Source: Streptomyces sp. (lineage in GTDB: Bacteria; Actinomycetota; Actinomycetes; Streptomycetales; Streptomycetaceae). Taken from it: DNA of 50,919 bases. Within the stretch, counting starts at the first letter, position 1, and every line of letters begins with the position of its first letter. The stretch spans positions 1-50,919 of the forward strand of contig NZ_JAPSKQ010000031.1 of assembly GCF_031181555.1 (NCBI RefSeq), written 5' to 3'. Positions 1 to 7,563 of this stretch are shown here, in pieces. The position numbers were made by a program, and so were the translations under genes. The notes beneath the pieces were generated by a model, which was not told the origin of the DNA, made no database searches, and saw only the letters and a program-made list of their open reading frames with translations.

Positions 1-168
1 GAAGGTCGCGCCGGTGCGCCACACCAACGGGGTGAGGTGGGTGAACCACATCATCAGGCCGGTGCCCGGCATGACGAGCGTGGCACCGGCGATCCAGGCC
101 GCGTAGATCTTCTGGCCGGCGTTGAACCTGCCGGCCGGGGTGGGCGGGGCGTCAGCTCGTGGGGGCAT
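1..168 (-). CDS. cytochrome b / b561-type membrane subunit, N-terminal part (cut by window edge)
   Basis: The first 56 codons of a gene that runs off the left edge. After a short proline-rich start (MPPRADAPPTPAG) comes RFNAGQKIYAAWIAGA and a hydrophobic stretch with PGTGLMMWF, which is the first transmembrane helix of the cytochrome b/b6 or DUF4405-like subunits that pair with sulfite-oxidase-type molybdoenzymes. Its ATG at 168 lies inside the last codons of the upstream molybdoenzyme gene (true stop at 152-154), so the two are translationally coupled. The likely role is a haem-bearing membrane anchor passing electrons to or from the exported molybdenum subunit. Because of a frameshift upstream, this frame is now also continuous with the molybdoenzyme frame. 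Haem ligands lie outside the window, so the subfamily is uncertain. Confidence 0.7.
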   Translation of the reverse strand, partial: MPPRADAPPTPAGRFNAGQKIYAAWIAGATLVMPGTGLMMWFTHLTPLVWRTGATF

Positions 169-924
169 CGTCGCGCCCGTTCGAACGGCCGACCCGGGCG
201 TCGGTGTCGTAGCCGCGCTCCTCCCGGTAGCCGGGCTCGGCGTCCTCGGTGACGGTGATGCCGGGGAGCCACTTGGCGACTGGCAGAAGTACATCGGGGC
301 CACGTAGAGGCGGACCGGGCCGCCGTGGGCGTGACCGAGGTCCTCGTCCCGCACGCGCAGTGCGACCAGGACGTCGGCGCGGCGCGCCTGGTCGGGGGCG
401 AGGCTCTCGGAGTACGCGCCGTCGAAGCGGGTCAAGCGCACCGCCCCGGCCGCCGGGCGCACTCCCGCGGCGTCCGGGAGCCGGGACGGGCGCACCCCCT
501 CGAACGGCGTCCTCGGCACCCGCCAGCCGGTGACGCACTGGACGTCGCGGACCAGGCGGGTCTGCGACAGGGCCCTCAGCCCGGCCAGGGTGTGGGCGGT
601 GGGGCGCTCCACGAGGCCGTCGACGGGCAGGCGACAGGTCTCGGCGTTCCTGCACGGTACGGAGGAGGTGACCGAGTAGGAGCGGAAGCCGCCGCCGTTC
701 GGGAGCAGTCCGGTCAGGCCGGTGGGGTCCTTGCCGGAGGCGGCGGCGAGGAAGGACTCCAGGCCGCGCTGGAGCGTGGGCGCGGTGGCCACGCCGAGGG
801 CGCCGAGGAGGACACGGCGCCCGACGGGGCCGCCCCGGTCTTCGCGGTCCTCCCGGTCTTCGCGGCCTTCCCGCTCCCCCGGCTCTTCGCGGTGCTCCGG
901 TTCTTCCGGCTGTTCGGAGTCCAC
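152..924 (-). pseudogene. sulfite-oxidase-like molybdopterin-dependent oxidoreductase, frameshifted near its C-terminus
   Basis: Read from GTG at 924, the protein opens with an acidic/arginine segment containing RED repeats, then a Tat-like signal (GRRVLLGALGVATAPT) and the oxidoreductase domain, including DVQCVTGW with the conserved cysteine that binds molybdenum in the YedY/sulfite oxidase fold, and VRLYVAPMYF. Just after MYF (about position 275-285) the frame is broken. The expected ending KWLPGITVTE...VGRSNGR is intact but in another frame, as if one base were missing. Without the missing base the upstream frame reads through about 30 foreign residues straight into the cytochrome b gene at 168. 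The start is uncertain: the GTG has GAAGGG directly against it. It may be a sequencing error or a real lesion. Two tryptophans usual in the tail read as arginine, which favours decay. Confidence 0.72.
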
Positions 925-936
925 CCCTTCATTCGA

Positions 937-973
937 GCACCCGCGACCCCTTGGGACCAGGGATCGCGGGTGC
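937..973 (-). terminator. terminator-like hairpin after the APC permease
   Basis: A perfect 10-bp inverted repeat (GCACCCGCGA / TCGCGGGTGC) with a 17-base loop lies between the permease stop at 1000 and the molybdoenzyme start near 924. There is no T-run, as is usual for Streptomyces hairpins. Confidence 0.55.
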
Positions 974-999
974 CGTCAGACTTCCGTCACCGCGCCGCC

Positions 1000-2541
1000 C
1001 TACGAGGTGCGCCCGGCTTCCTTCTCCAGCTGGAACGCCTCGTTGCCGAGTCCGATGCGGGCGTGCGTCTCGGGGGCTCGGGCGCGCAGGACCGCGCCGT
1101 GGACCAGGCCGACGACGAGGGCGAGGCCGATGACGCCGGGCAGGATCCAGCTCAGGGAGGAGCCGGGGCCCGCGCCGACCAGGACGTCGAAGTCCCTGAC
1201 CGTGTAGCAGGCGATCACGACGAGGGCGATGCCCGCCAGCGAGGAGGTGACCAGCCGCCACGCCTGGGCGCCCGCGGCGCCGCGCCGGACGAAGAAGACG
1301 ACGACGGACAGGGAGGCGATCGCCATCAGCACGATCACACCGAGCGCGCCGATGTTGCCGAACCAGGTGAACAGGTGCAGGACGGGCGCGGTCGGGTCAC
1401 CGGTCGGCTTGTCGTCGGTGAGCGCGAAGGCGAGGACGAGCACGACGGCGATGACGGTCTGGAGCAGGGAGCCGGTGCCGGGGGCGCCGCTGGTGCCGGT
1501 GGTGCGGCCGAAGGCGGCGGGCAGCAGGCCTTCGCGTCCCATGGCGAAGGCGTAGCGGGCGACGACGTTGTGGAAGCTGAGCAGCGCCGCGAACATGCCG
1601 GTCACGAAGAGGACGTGCAGGACGTCGGTGAAGGTGCCGCCGAGCCGGGACTCGGTGAGGAAGAACAGCAGTCCCGCGCTCTGCTCCTGCGCGGTGCCGA
1701 CGATCCCGGACGGGCCGGTGGCGACGGTGAGCGCCCAGCTGCTGATGGCGAAGAAGACGGCGACGCCGGTGACCGCGAGGAACATCACGCGCGGCACCAG
1801 GACGTGCGGCCTGCTGGTCTCCTCCGCGTACACGGGGGCCTGCTCGAAGCCGAGGAAGGCCGCGACGCAGAAGCACAGGGCGGTGCCCACGCCGGCGCCG
1901 GCGAGCGTGTCCGGGTTGAAGGCGTGCAGCGACAGGCCCTCCGTGCCGGGGTCGGCGATGGCCGCGATGTCGAAGACGACGACGAGCAGCACCTCGATGA
2001 GGAGCAGGACGCCGAGCACGCGCGCGTTGACGTCGATCTTCAGCCAGCCGAGCGCGCCGACGGCGGCCACGGCCACGAGTGCCGGTATCCACCAGGCGAC
2101 CTCGATGTCGGCGTAGGTGGCGAAGAGACCGGAGACCTCGAAGCCGAGGATGCCGTAGATGCCGATCTGGAGGGCGTTGTAGGCGACGAGCGCGACCAGG
2201 GCCGCGCCCGCTCCGGCGGTGCCGCCGAGTCCGCGGGAGATGTAGGCGTAGAAGGCACCGGCGTTGTGGACGTGCCGGCTCATCTCGGCGTATCCGAGGC
2301 TGAACAGCACCAGCACGATGCCGAGGACCACGAAGAGCAGCGGCTGGCCGACGATGCCCATCACCGCGAACGTGGTGGGCATGACACCGGCGACCACCAT
2401 GAGGGGCGCGGTCGCGGCGAGGACCGAGAGCAGCAGGCCCCCCGTGCCGAGGCGGTCCGCGCGCAGGGCGCGCTCCTGCCCCTTGAAGGTGCTGATGCTC
2501 TCGGCCGCGGATCTGCTCGTGCTCGAACTGTCCGTCGTCAT
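1000..2541 (-). CDS. APC-superfamily amino acid permease
   Basis: The 513-residue protein has about twelve hydrophobic helices in the layout of APC transporters. After a polar N-terminus it shows RLGTGGLLLSVLAATAPL in helix 1, the unwound glycine-rich helix that binds substrate in this family, and HVHNAGAFYAYISRGLGG around residue 95. It should import an amino acid or amine across the cytoplasmic membrane by proton symport; the substrate cannot be read from the sequence. It lies 72 bases downstream of the hypothetical gene starting at 3564, in the same direction, so the two may share a transcript. A strong hairpin follows its stop. The ATG is chosen because it gives a normal short cytoplasmic leader. 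The family is clear. Confidence 0.9.
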   Translation of the reverse strand: MTTDSSSTSRSAAESISTFKGQERALRADRLGTGGLLLSVLAATAPLMVVAGVMPTTFAVMGIVGQPLLFVVLGIVLVLFSLGYAEMSRHVHNAGAFYAYISRGLGGTAGAGAALVALVAYNALQIGIYGILGFEVSGLFATYADIEVAWWIPALVAVAAVGALGWLKIDVNARVLGVLLLIEVLLVVVFDIAAIADPGTEGLSLHAFNPDTLAGAGVGTALCFCVAAFLGFEQAPVYAEETSRPHVLVPRVMFLAVTGVAVFFAISSWALTVATGPSGIVGTAQEQSAGLLFFLTESRLGGTFTDVLHVLFVTGMFAALLSFHNVVARYAFAMGREGLLPAAFGRTTGTSGAPGTGSLLQTVIAVVLVLAFALTDDKPTGDPTAPVLHLFTWFGNIGALGVIVLMAIASLSVVVFFVRRGAAGAQAWRLVTSSLAGIALVVIACYTVRDFDVLVGAGPGSSLSWILPGVIGLALVVGLVHGAVLRARAPETHARIGLGNEAFQLEKEAGRTS

Positions 2542-2613
2542 CGGGAGACCGTCCTTGGGTCGGGTGTGGTTGCGGCGGCTGGGTCGGGATGGTGCGGGGG
2601 TGCGGGGCTGGGG

Positions 2614-3564
2614 TCAGACCGTGCCCAGGGCGGCGGCGCGGGCGGTGCGGAAGGCGGTGAGGGGGTCGCGTTCGGGGTACGACCAGGGGGACGGGGTGGC
2701 GTGGTCGCCGATGCGGTGGAACAGGGCGGCCGCCTCGGCGCCCCGGCCCTCGCAGACCTTGGCGTGGGCGAGGAAGTTCAGGTCGACCAGGCGGCGCGGG
2801 TGGCCTTCCTGCTCCCACTCCAGCCACCAGTCGAAGGCGGCCTTCATCACCTGCCGGGCGCGGCGGCCGACCCAGTGTCCGGAGGCGGCCGGGTCGGGGG
2901 GTTCGTGCCCGGCGGCGGCCAGCGCGCGGTAGCGCTCGGCGTGCGCGATGACCGGCAGGATCGCCAGCGGTGAGTCGGCGGGTGCCTGTTCGGCGGCCCA
3001 GTTGGCGAAGTCGTACACCTCGTGCAGCGGGTCCGGGCCCGCGTCCACACGGCGCTCGGCGAGCCAGGCGACCACCAGGTGGTGGGCGTGGTGGTGGTCC
3101 GCGTACCGGGCGCGGATCTGCTCGAAGAGCCGGACCACGTCCCCCTCGGCGCCCTGGGCGCACTCCAGCAGGAGCAGGCCGAGCCACGGGGTGGGGTCGG
3201 CGGGCACGAGCCCGGCGGCCTTCCGGCAGGCCTCGCGGGCGTGGGCCGGTTTGTCCTTGCCGCGCAGGGCGCGCCGGACCCGGGCCATGGCCAGCAGCAC
3301 GGACGCGTCACCGGACTCGGGCTCGGCGAGCAGCCACTCGCGGGCCCAGGCGGCACAGTAGGACTCCCGGGCGAGCACCGTGATCCGGTGGCCGCGCCGG
3401 TCCCAGTCGTCCCCCGTGTGGACCAGCAGTGAGCGGGCGTTCTGCCAGCGGCCCTGCGCCAGTGCGGCACGCGCGGTGACGAGCTCGGTGTCGTCGAGTG
3501 CCTCGTCGAAGGCCTGCGCCGCGCGTCTGCGGGCACGGCCGAGGGGCGGCGGGGGTGGGGGCAC
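2614..3564 (-). CDS. conserved hypothetical helical-repeat protein
   Basis: I do not recognise a named family. The 316 residues are rich in alanine, arginine and leucine and form repeated helix pairs (for example LVTARAALAQGRWQNARSLL and DASVLLAMARVRRALRG), suggesting a TPR-like solenoid for protein contacts. No catalytic motif or membrane segment is seen. The GTG start at 3564 has GAGGAAG about eight bases upstream and is followed by six prolines, a run expected to stall ribosomes and need EF-P. It sits upstream of the amino acid permease on the same strand. Its role is unknown; it is probably cytoplasmic. Confidence 0.75.
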   Translation of the reverse strand: MPPPPPPLGRARRRAAQAFDEALDDTELVTARAALAQGRWQNARSLLVHTGDDWDRRGHRITVLARESYCAAWAREWLLAEPESGDASVLLAMARVRRALRGKDKPAHAREACRKAAGLVPADPTPWLGLLLLECAQGAEGDVVRLFEQIRARYADHHHAHHLVVAWLAERRVDAGPDPLHEVYDFANWAAEQAPADSPLAILPVIAHAERYRALAAAGHEPPDPAASGHWVGRRARQVMKAAFDWWLEWEQEGHPRRLVDLNFLAHAKVCEGRGAEAAALFHRIGDHATPSPWSYPERDPLTAFRTARAAALGTV

Positions 3565-3813
3565 CGCGGAACTTCCTCACGCGCTCTTCTTGTGGCTCGG
3601 TTCACGGCGGGCGGTCGGTACGGCAGTGGTCGGCTGCCGATTGCCATGAACTGATCACTCACAGCAAACCGTCAGCCCACGGATGACGTCAAGGGCACCC
3701 GAGGCGTTACACGCGTCAACTGCTGTGACTCGGGGACGACTTGTGGTGTGCAGACCGAAAGGCCCGGCACGCCCGCGCGGAGCGGGGGCGTGCGCGCCTG
3801 CTTGGATGGGCCC

Positions 3814-4350
3814 ATGAGTGCCGCTGACGAGATCATCGACATCGTCGACGAGGACGACCGGGTGATCGGGCGGTCCCCGCGCGGCGAGGCCTACGCGCGG
3901 GGGCTGCGCCACCGCTGCGTCTTCGTCCTGGCCCGGGACGCCGAGGACCGGGTCTTCGTCCACCGGCGCACCCCGGCCAAGCTGGTCTTCCCCTCCCTGT
4001 ACGACATGTTCGTCGGCGGGGTCGTCGGTGCGGGCGAGGGCTACGACGAGGCGGCCCTGCGGGAGGCCGAGGAGGAGCTGGGCGTCACCGGCCTGCCGCG
4101 CCCCGAGCACCTCTTCCGGTTCCTGTACGACGACGGCGCCGGCCGGACCTGGTGGTCGGCGGTGTACGAGGTCCGCTGCGGCCTGCCCGTGCGGCCGCAG
4201 GCCGAGGAGGTGGCCTGGCACGACTTCCTGCCGGAGACCGAACTGGAGCGGCGCCTGGGTGAGTGGGAGTGGGTCCCGGACGGACTGGCGGCGTACGAGC
4301 GGCTCAGGGCGTACCGGTCGGGTCCGCCGGGCCGGTCCACGGGAGACTGA
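3814..4350 (+). CDS. Nudix hydrolase
   Basis: The protein of 178 residues carries the Nudix box as GVVGAGEGYDEAALREAEEE followed by LGV, matching the pattern G-x5-E-x7-REUxEExGU that binds the divalent metal. The N-terminus (IIDIVDEDDRVIGRSPRGEAYARGLRHRCVFV) resembles YfcD-type Nudix proteins, which also look like isopentenyl-diphosphate isomerases. It should hydrolyse a nucleoside diphosphate linked to another group; the substrate is unknown. I chose the ATG at 3814 because the domain begins immediately after it; an in-frame start 66 bases upstream would add an unconserved leader. The gene is divergent from the hypothetical gene at 3564, and strong hairpins follow it. Confidence 0.88.
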   Translation: MSAADEIIDIVDEDDRVIGRSPRGEAYARGLRHRCVFVLARDAEDRVFVHRRTPAKLVFPSLYDMFVGGVVGAGEGYDEAALREAEEELGVTGLPRPEHLFRFLYDDGAGRTWWSAVYEVRCGLPVRPQAEEVAWHDFLPETELERRLGEWEWVPDGLAAYERLRAYRSGPPGRSTGD

Positions 4351-4519
4351 GGTGGACGGGCCGCGTCCCGGTCGCGTCGCGGAGGGCCTCGGTGGCCGCG
4401 TCGGCGCCGGCCGTACCGGCGCCGGACCGCACCGGCCCGTGCGCGGGCTCGTCCCGGGCCGGGCCGGGGGAGACCGGGCAGGTCGGGCAGGTGCCCGGCG
4501 GCGGCGACGCCGTGACCGG

Positions 4520-4567
4520 GCGCCGCGCACCCGGTGCGCGGCGCGGCACCTTCCTGTCCGGAAGGTG
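4520..4567 (+). terminator. two adjacent hairpins downstream of the Nudix gene
   Basis: A perfect 11-bp inverted repeat with a 3-base loop (4520-4544) is followed by a perfect 8-bp repeat CACCTTCC/GGAAGGTG with a 5-base loop (4547-4567). Together they probably end Nudix transcription before the DUF202 genes. The rest of 4351-4619 shows no convincing gene. Confidence 0.55.
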
Positions 4568-4619
4568 GCGGGCCGCACCGGCGGCGCCCCCGGACGCGTG
4601 CCCCGGTAGGGTCGCCGGC

Positions 4620-5012
4620 GTGATCGAGTTCGTACGGAACGTCCGGTTGTGGTTCGTGCCCGAGGACGTGCGGCAGGAGGGCGCGACGCCCGACTACCGG
4701 TTCTCGCTGGCGAACGAGCGGACCTTCCTGGCCTGGCTGCGGACCGCCCTGGCGCTGATCGGCGGCGGCTTCGCCGTGGACCAGTTCCTGCCGGATCTGC
4801 GCTGGGGCTGGCGGGTCGGGCTGGCGCTCGCGCTGCTCGCCGCGGGCGTGCTGTGCGCGCTGCGCGCGGTCAACCACTGGGTGCGCTGCGAGCGGGCCAT
4901 GCGCCGCGGCGAGGACCTGCCGGTGTCGCGGTTCCCTGCGCTGCTGGGCCTCGTCGTCGCGGTCGTGGCGGTGGCGATGGTCGTCGTCGTGCTCGTGGGG
5001 TGGGAGGGGTGA
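4620..5012 (+). CDS. YidH-family DUF202 inner membrane protein
   Basis: The 130 residues contain the DUF202 signature (FSLANERTFLAWLRTALALIGGGFAVDQF) and three membrane helices: about residues 40-60, 68-88 and 108-127. The GTG start at 4620 is preferred because the usual N-terminal IEFVRNVRLWFVPEDVRQEG follows it. DUF202 proteins are small integral membrane proteins of unknown function, and pairs of them are common in actinobacteria. The stop overlaps the start of the next DUF202 gene by four bases (GTGA), which implies translational coupling and perhaps a heteromeric complex. Confidence 0.9.
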   Translation: MIEFVRNVRLWFVPEDVRQEGATPDYRFSLANERTFLAWLRTALALIGGGFAVDQFLPDLRWGWRVGLALALLAAGVLCALRAVNHWVRCERAMRRGEDLPVSRFPALLGLVVAVVAVAMVVVVLVGWEG

Positions 5013-5332
5013 CGGGGGCACGGGTCCGGGACCCCGGGCTGCAGCCCGAGCGGACCCGGCTGGCGTGGCGGCGTACGACTCTTTCGGGCGCCGTCGTGGC
5101 CGTGCTCGCCGGGAAGACCGCGCTGACCGGCGGAGTGTCCGCGGCCGGGCTCGTCGCGTGCGCCCTGTGCTGTGTCTGCTGGCTGGGGCTCCTGGGCCTC
5201 GCCCACCGCCGTATCCGCGCGCTCGCGGCCGCGAGCGCGCCGGGGGCGCTCGCTCCCCGGTACGCGTCCGCGGCGGTGTTCTGCACCGTGGCGCTGGCCG
5301 TATGCGGGACGGCCCTCGTCGTCCGGGGCTGA
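5009..5332 (+). CDS. DUF202 membrane protein, partner of the preceding gene
   Basis: This 107-residue protein has the shorter DUF202 form: DPGLQPERTRLAWRRTTLS, then helices near residues 25-45, 50-65 and 87-105. It starts with a GTG at 5009 inside the stop region of the previous gene, with GGGAGGGG just upstream as the ribosome binding site. No function is established for this family. The coupling suggests the two proteins act in fixed proportion in the cytoplasmic membrane. Its end lies 55 bases from the converging oxidoreductase gene. Confidence 0.85.
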   Translation: MTGARVRDPGLQPERTRLAWRRTTLSGAVVAVLAGKTALTGGVSAAGLVACALCCVCWLGLLGLAHRRIRALAAASAPGALAPRYASAAVFCTVALAVCGTALVVRG

Positions 5333-5387
5333 CGGGCCCTCCCCGGGTCCGGTCGTCGGCCGTCCGGGCCGACGGTCCCTTCCCGGC

Positions 5388-6329
5388 CTACCCCTGCGTC
5401 TCCCCGGCCACCGTCACCACGATCTTGCCCCAGGTCCGGCCCTCCTGGCTCAGCCGGTGGGCGTCCGCCGCGCGCTCCAGCGGGAACGTCTCCGAGACGT
5501 GCACGCTCACCACGCCCTGTTCCGCCAGTTCGGACAGGCGCCGCAGGTCCTGGGGGTCGGGGCGGACGAAGTGGTACCGGCCGCCGTAGTTCACCACCTC
5601 GTTGTCGGTGATCGACGCCAGGCGGCCCTCGGGGGCGAGCAGGTTCGCGGAGACCTTCAGGGCGTCGCCGCCGACCGTGTCGAACACCGCGTCCACGCCC
5701 TCGGGGGCCAGCCCGCGCACCCGTTCGGCCAGGCCCTCGCCGTAGCTCACCGGCTCCCCGCCCAGCCGGCGGACGAAGTCGTGGTTGTGCTCGCTCGCCG
5801 TACCGATGACCCGGGCGCCGAGGTGGGCGGCGAGCTGGACGGCGAGGGAGCCGACACCGCCGGCCGCGGCGTGCACCAGGACGGTCTCGCCGCGCTTGGC
5901 CTCGAGGACCTTGTGCAGGACCTGGTAGGCGGTGAGGCCCGCGAGGGGCAGACCGGCCGCCTCCTCGAAGGTCAGGTTGCGCGGCTTGGGCGCCAGGGTG
6001 CGCACCGGGGCGGCCACGTACTCGGCGAAGGTGCCCCGGGAGAGGAAGTCCTCGCGCACGTAGCCGATGACCTCGTCGCCGGCGGCGAACTCCGGGACGG
6101 CGACTCCGGGACGGACGACCACGCCCGAGACGTCCCAGCCCGGGATCACCGGGAAGACGGCCTGGAGGACCGGATCGAGGTAGCCCTCGCGGCACTTCCA
6201 GTCGACCGGGTTGACGGCCGCGGCCCGGACCTTCACGAGCACCGAGTCGGGTCCGACCCTGGGCTCGTCCGCCTCCTCCAGTCCGAGCACCTCGGGGCCG
6301 CCGTACCGTGAGTACCTGATCGCCTTCAT
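5388..6329 (-). CDS. NADP-dependent zinc-free MDR oxidoreductase (quinone reductase type)
   Basis: The 313-residue protein starts MKAIRYSRYGGPEVL, typical of quinone oxidoreductases and zeta-crystallin-like MDR proteins. It has the GroES-like part (VRAAAVNPVDWKCREG...GWDVSGVV), the nucleotide-binding loop HAAAGGVGSLAVQLA around residue 145, and ends with a RTWGKIVV segment. The catalytic and structural zinc cysteines of alcohol dehydrogenases are absent. It probably reduces quinones or enones with NADPH in the cytoplasm. The ATG at 6329 is chosen because the family N-terminus begins there. It faces away from the phosphotransferase gene, with a TetR-type palindrome in between. Confidence 0.87.
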   Translation of the reverse strand: MKAIRYSRYGGPEVLGLEEADEPRVGPDSVLVKVRAAAVNPVDWKCREGYLDPVLQAVFPVIPGWDVSGVVVRPGVAVPEFAAGDEVIGYVREDFLSRGTFAEYVAAPVRTLAPKPRNLTFEEAAGLPLAGLTAYQVLHKVLEAKRGETVLVHAAAGGVGSLAVQLAAHLGARVIGTASEHNHDFVRRLGGEPVSYGEGLAERVRGLAPEGVDAVFDTVGGDALKVSANLLAPEGRLASITDNEVVNYGGRYHFVRPDPQDLRRLSELAEQGVVSVHVSETFPLERAADAHRLSQEGRTWGKIVVTVAGETQG

Positions 6330-6468
6330 GCGTCCGACCCTCCGGGGTCGCCCCGCGCCGCGCAAGCCGAACGGCCCGATGTGCGCCGTTCGCGTGACGC
6401 CGGGCGGACGCCGGTCACCGGGAGCCCTATCGTGGCCCCGATCACGTTTCGCCCTCGCTCTGGACTCC

Positions 6469-6486
6469 ATACCGACCGGTCGGCAT
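6469..6486. promoter_or_regulatory. TetR-type operator upstream of the phosphotransferase/ACAD operon
   Basis: ATACCGACCGGTCGGCAT is a near-perfect 18-bp palindrome, 38 bases upstream of the ATG at 6524. Its half-site CCGGTCGGTAT recurs at 10883-10893 upstream of the SDR gene. I infer binding by the TetR encoded at 9176-9778. Confidence 0.6.
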
Positions 6487-6523
6487 CATGAGGCGGTACC
6501 GTTCACCTGTCTGAGGAGCGACG

Positions 6524-7558
6524 ATGAGCCCCGACCACCCGCCCGGACTCGATCTCGACCGGCTGCGCGGCCTGCTCGACCGGGAGCGGCCCGGCCTGGT
6601 GAACGGCCCGCTCTCCGGCCGGCTGATCGAGGGCGGCAGGTCGAACCTCACGTACGCGGTCTCCGACGGCACCGCGCGGTGGGTCGTACGCCGGCCGCCG
6701 CTCGGCCACGTCCTGGCCACCGCGCACGACATGAAGCGCGAGCACCGTGTCATCAGCGCGCTGCACCCGACCGCCGTGCCGGTGCCGGCTCCGGTGCTGC
6801 TGTGCGAGGACGAGGAGGTGCTGGGGGCGCCCTTCTACGTCATGGAGTTCGTCGAGGGGACTCCCTACCGCACGGCCGCCCAGCTCGCCCCGCTCGGCCC
6901 CGAGCGCACCCGGGGCGCCGTGCTGAACCTGGTGGACACGCTGGTCGAGCTGCACGCCGTGGACCCGGGCGAGGCGGGCCTGGCGGACTTCGGCCGGCCC
7001 GAGGGCTTCCTGGACCGGCAGCTGCGCCGCTGGGGCAAGCAGCTGGACGCCTCACGCAACCGGGAGCTGGCCGGGATCGACGAGCTGCACGCCGCGCTCG
7101 GACGCGACCTGCCCCGCTCCCCCGCGCCGGCCGTGGTGCACGGCGACTACCGCCTCGACAACGTCCTGATCGGTGAGGACGACCGGATCAGGGCGATCCT
7201 CGACTGGGAGATGTCCACCCTCGGCGACCCGCTGACCGACCTGGGCCTGCTGGTGATGTACAGCACGCCGCTGGGCACGCCGGACTCCCCCGTCTCCACG
7301 ACCGCCGAGGCCGCCGGGCACCCGGCGCCGGCGGAGCTGATCGAGCGGTACGCCGCGCGCTCGGGGCGCGACGTCTCCGCGGTCTCCTGGTACACGGCGT
7401 TCGCCTGGTTCAAGCTCGCCGTGATCCTCGAGGGCATCCACTACCGCTACACGCTGGGCCAGACGGTCGGGCGCGGTTTCGACCGCATCGGCGAGCTGGT
7501 CCCCGTCTTCATCGAGCACGGTCTGACCACGCTGCACGAGGGCCTCCAGGAGGGCTGA
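6524..7558 (+). CDS. phosphotransferase-family protein (ACAD10/11 kinase-like)
   Basis: The 344 residues have the aminoglycoside phosphotransferase/choline kinase fold: LIEGGRSNLTYAV (nucleotide loop, about residue 35), VMEFVEGTPY (hinge), VHGDYRLDNVLIG (catalytic loop with the Asp and Asn) and ILDWEMSTLGDPLTDLG (metal-binding Asp). Such proteins are fused or adjacent to acyl-CoA dehydrogenases in ACAD10/11, where the kinase domain phosphorylates 4-hydroxyacyl-CoA. Here the acyl-CoA dehydrogenase gene follows after five bases, so a two-protein version of that route is a reasonable inference. The start has GAGGAGCG just upstream. A TetR-type palindrome sits in its promoter region. Confidence 0.88.
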   Translation: MSPDHPPGLDLDRLRGLLDRERPGLVNGPLSGRLIEGGRSNLTYAVSDGTARWVVRRPPLGHVLATAHDMKREHRVISALHPTAVPVPAPVLLCEDEEVLGAPFYVMEFVEGTPYRTAAQLAPLGPERTRGAVLNLVDTLVELHAVDPGEAGLADFGRPEGFLDRQLRRWGKQLDASRNRELAGIDELHAALGRDLPRSPAPAVVHGDYRLDNVLIGEDDRIRAILDWEMSTLGDPLTDLGLLVMYSTPLGTPDSPVSTTAEAAGHPAPAELIERYAARSGRDVSAVSWYTAFAWFKLAVILEGIHYRYTLGQTVGRGFDRIGELVPVFIEHGLTTLHEGLQEG

Positions 7559-7563
7559 TCGCC

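Noticed and set aside
325..2973. A very long open frame of 882 codons on the plus strand across the molybdoenzyme, permease and part of the next gene
   Set aside because: It lies antisense to clear genes on the minus strand, is dominated by G/A/R/D/E text with no domain, and its length is explained by Streptomyces codon bias, which removes stops from other frames.
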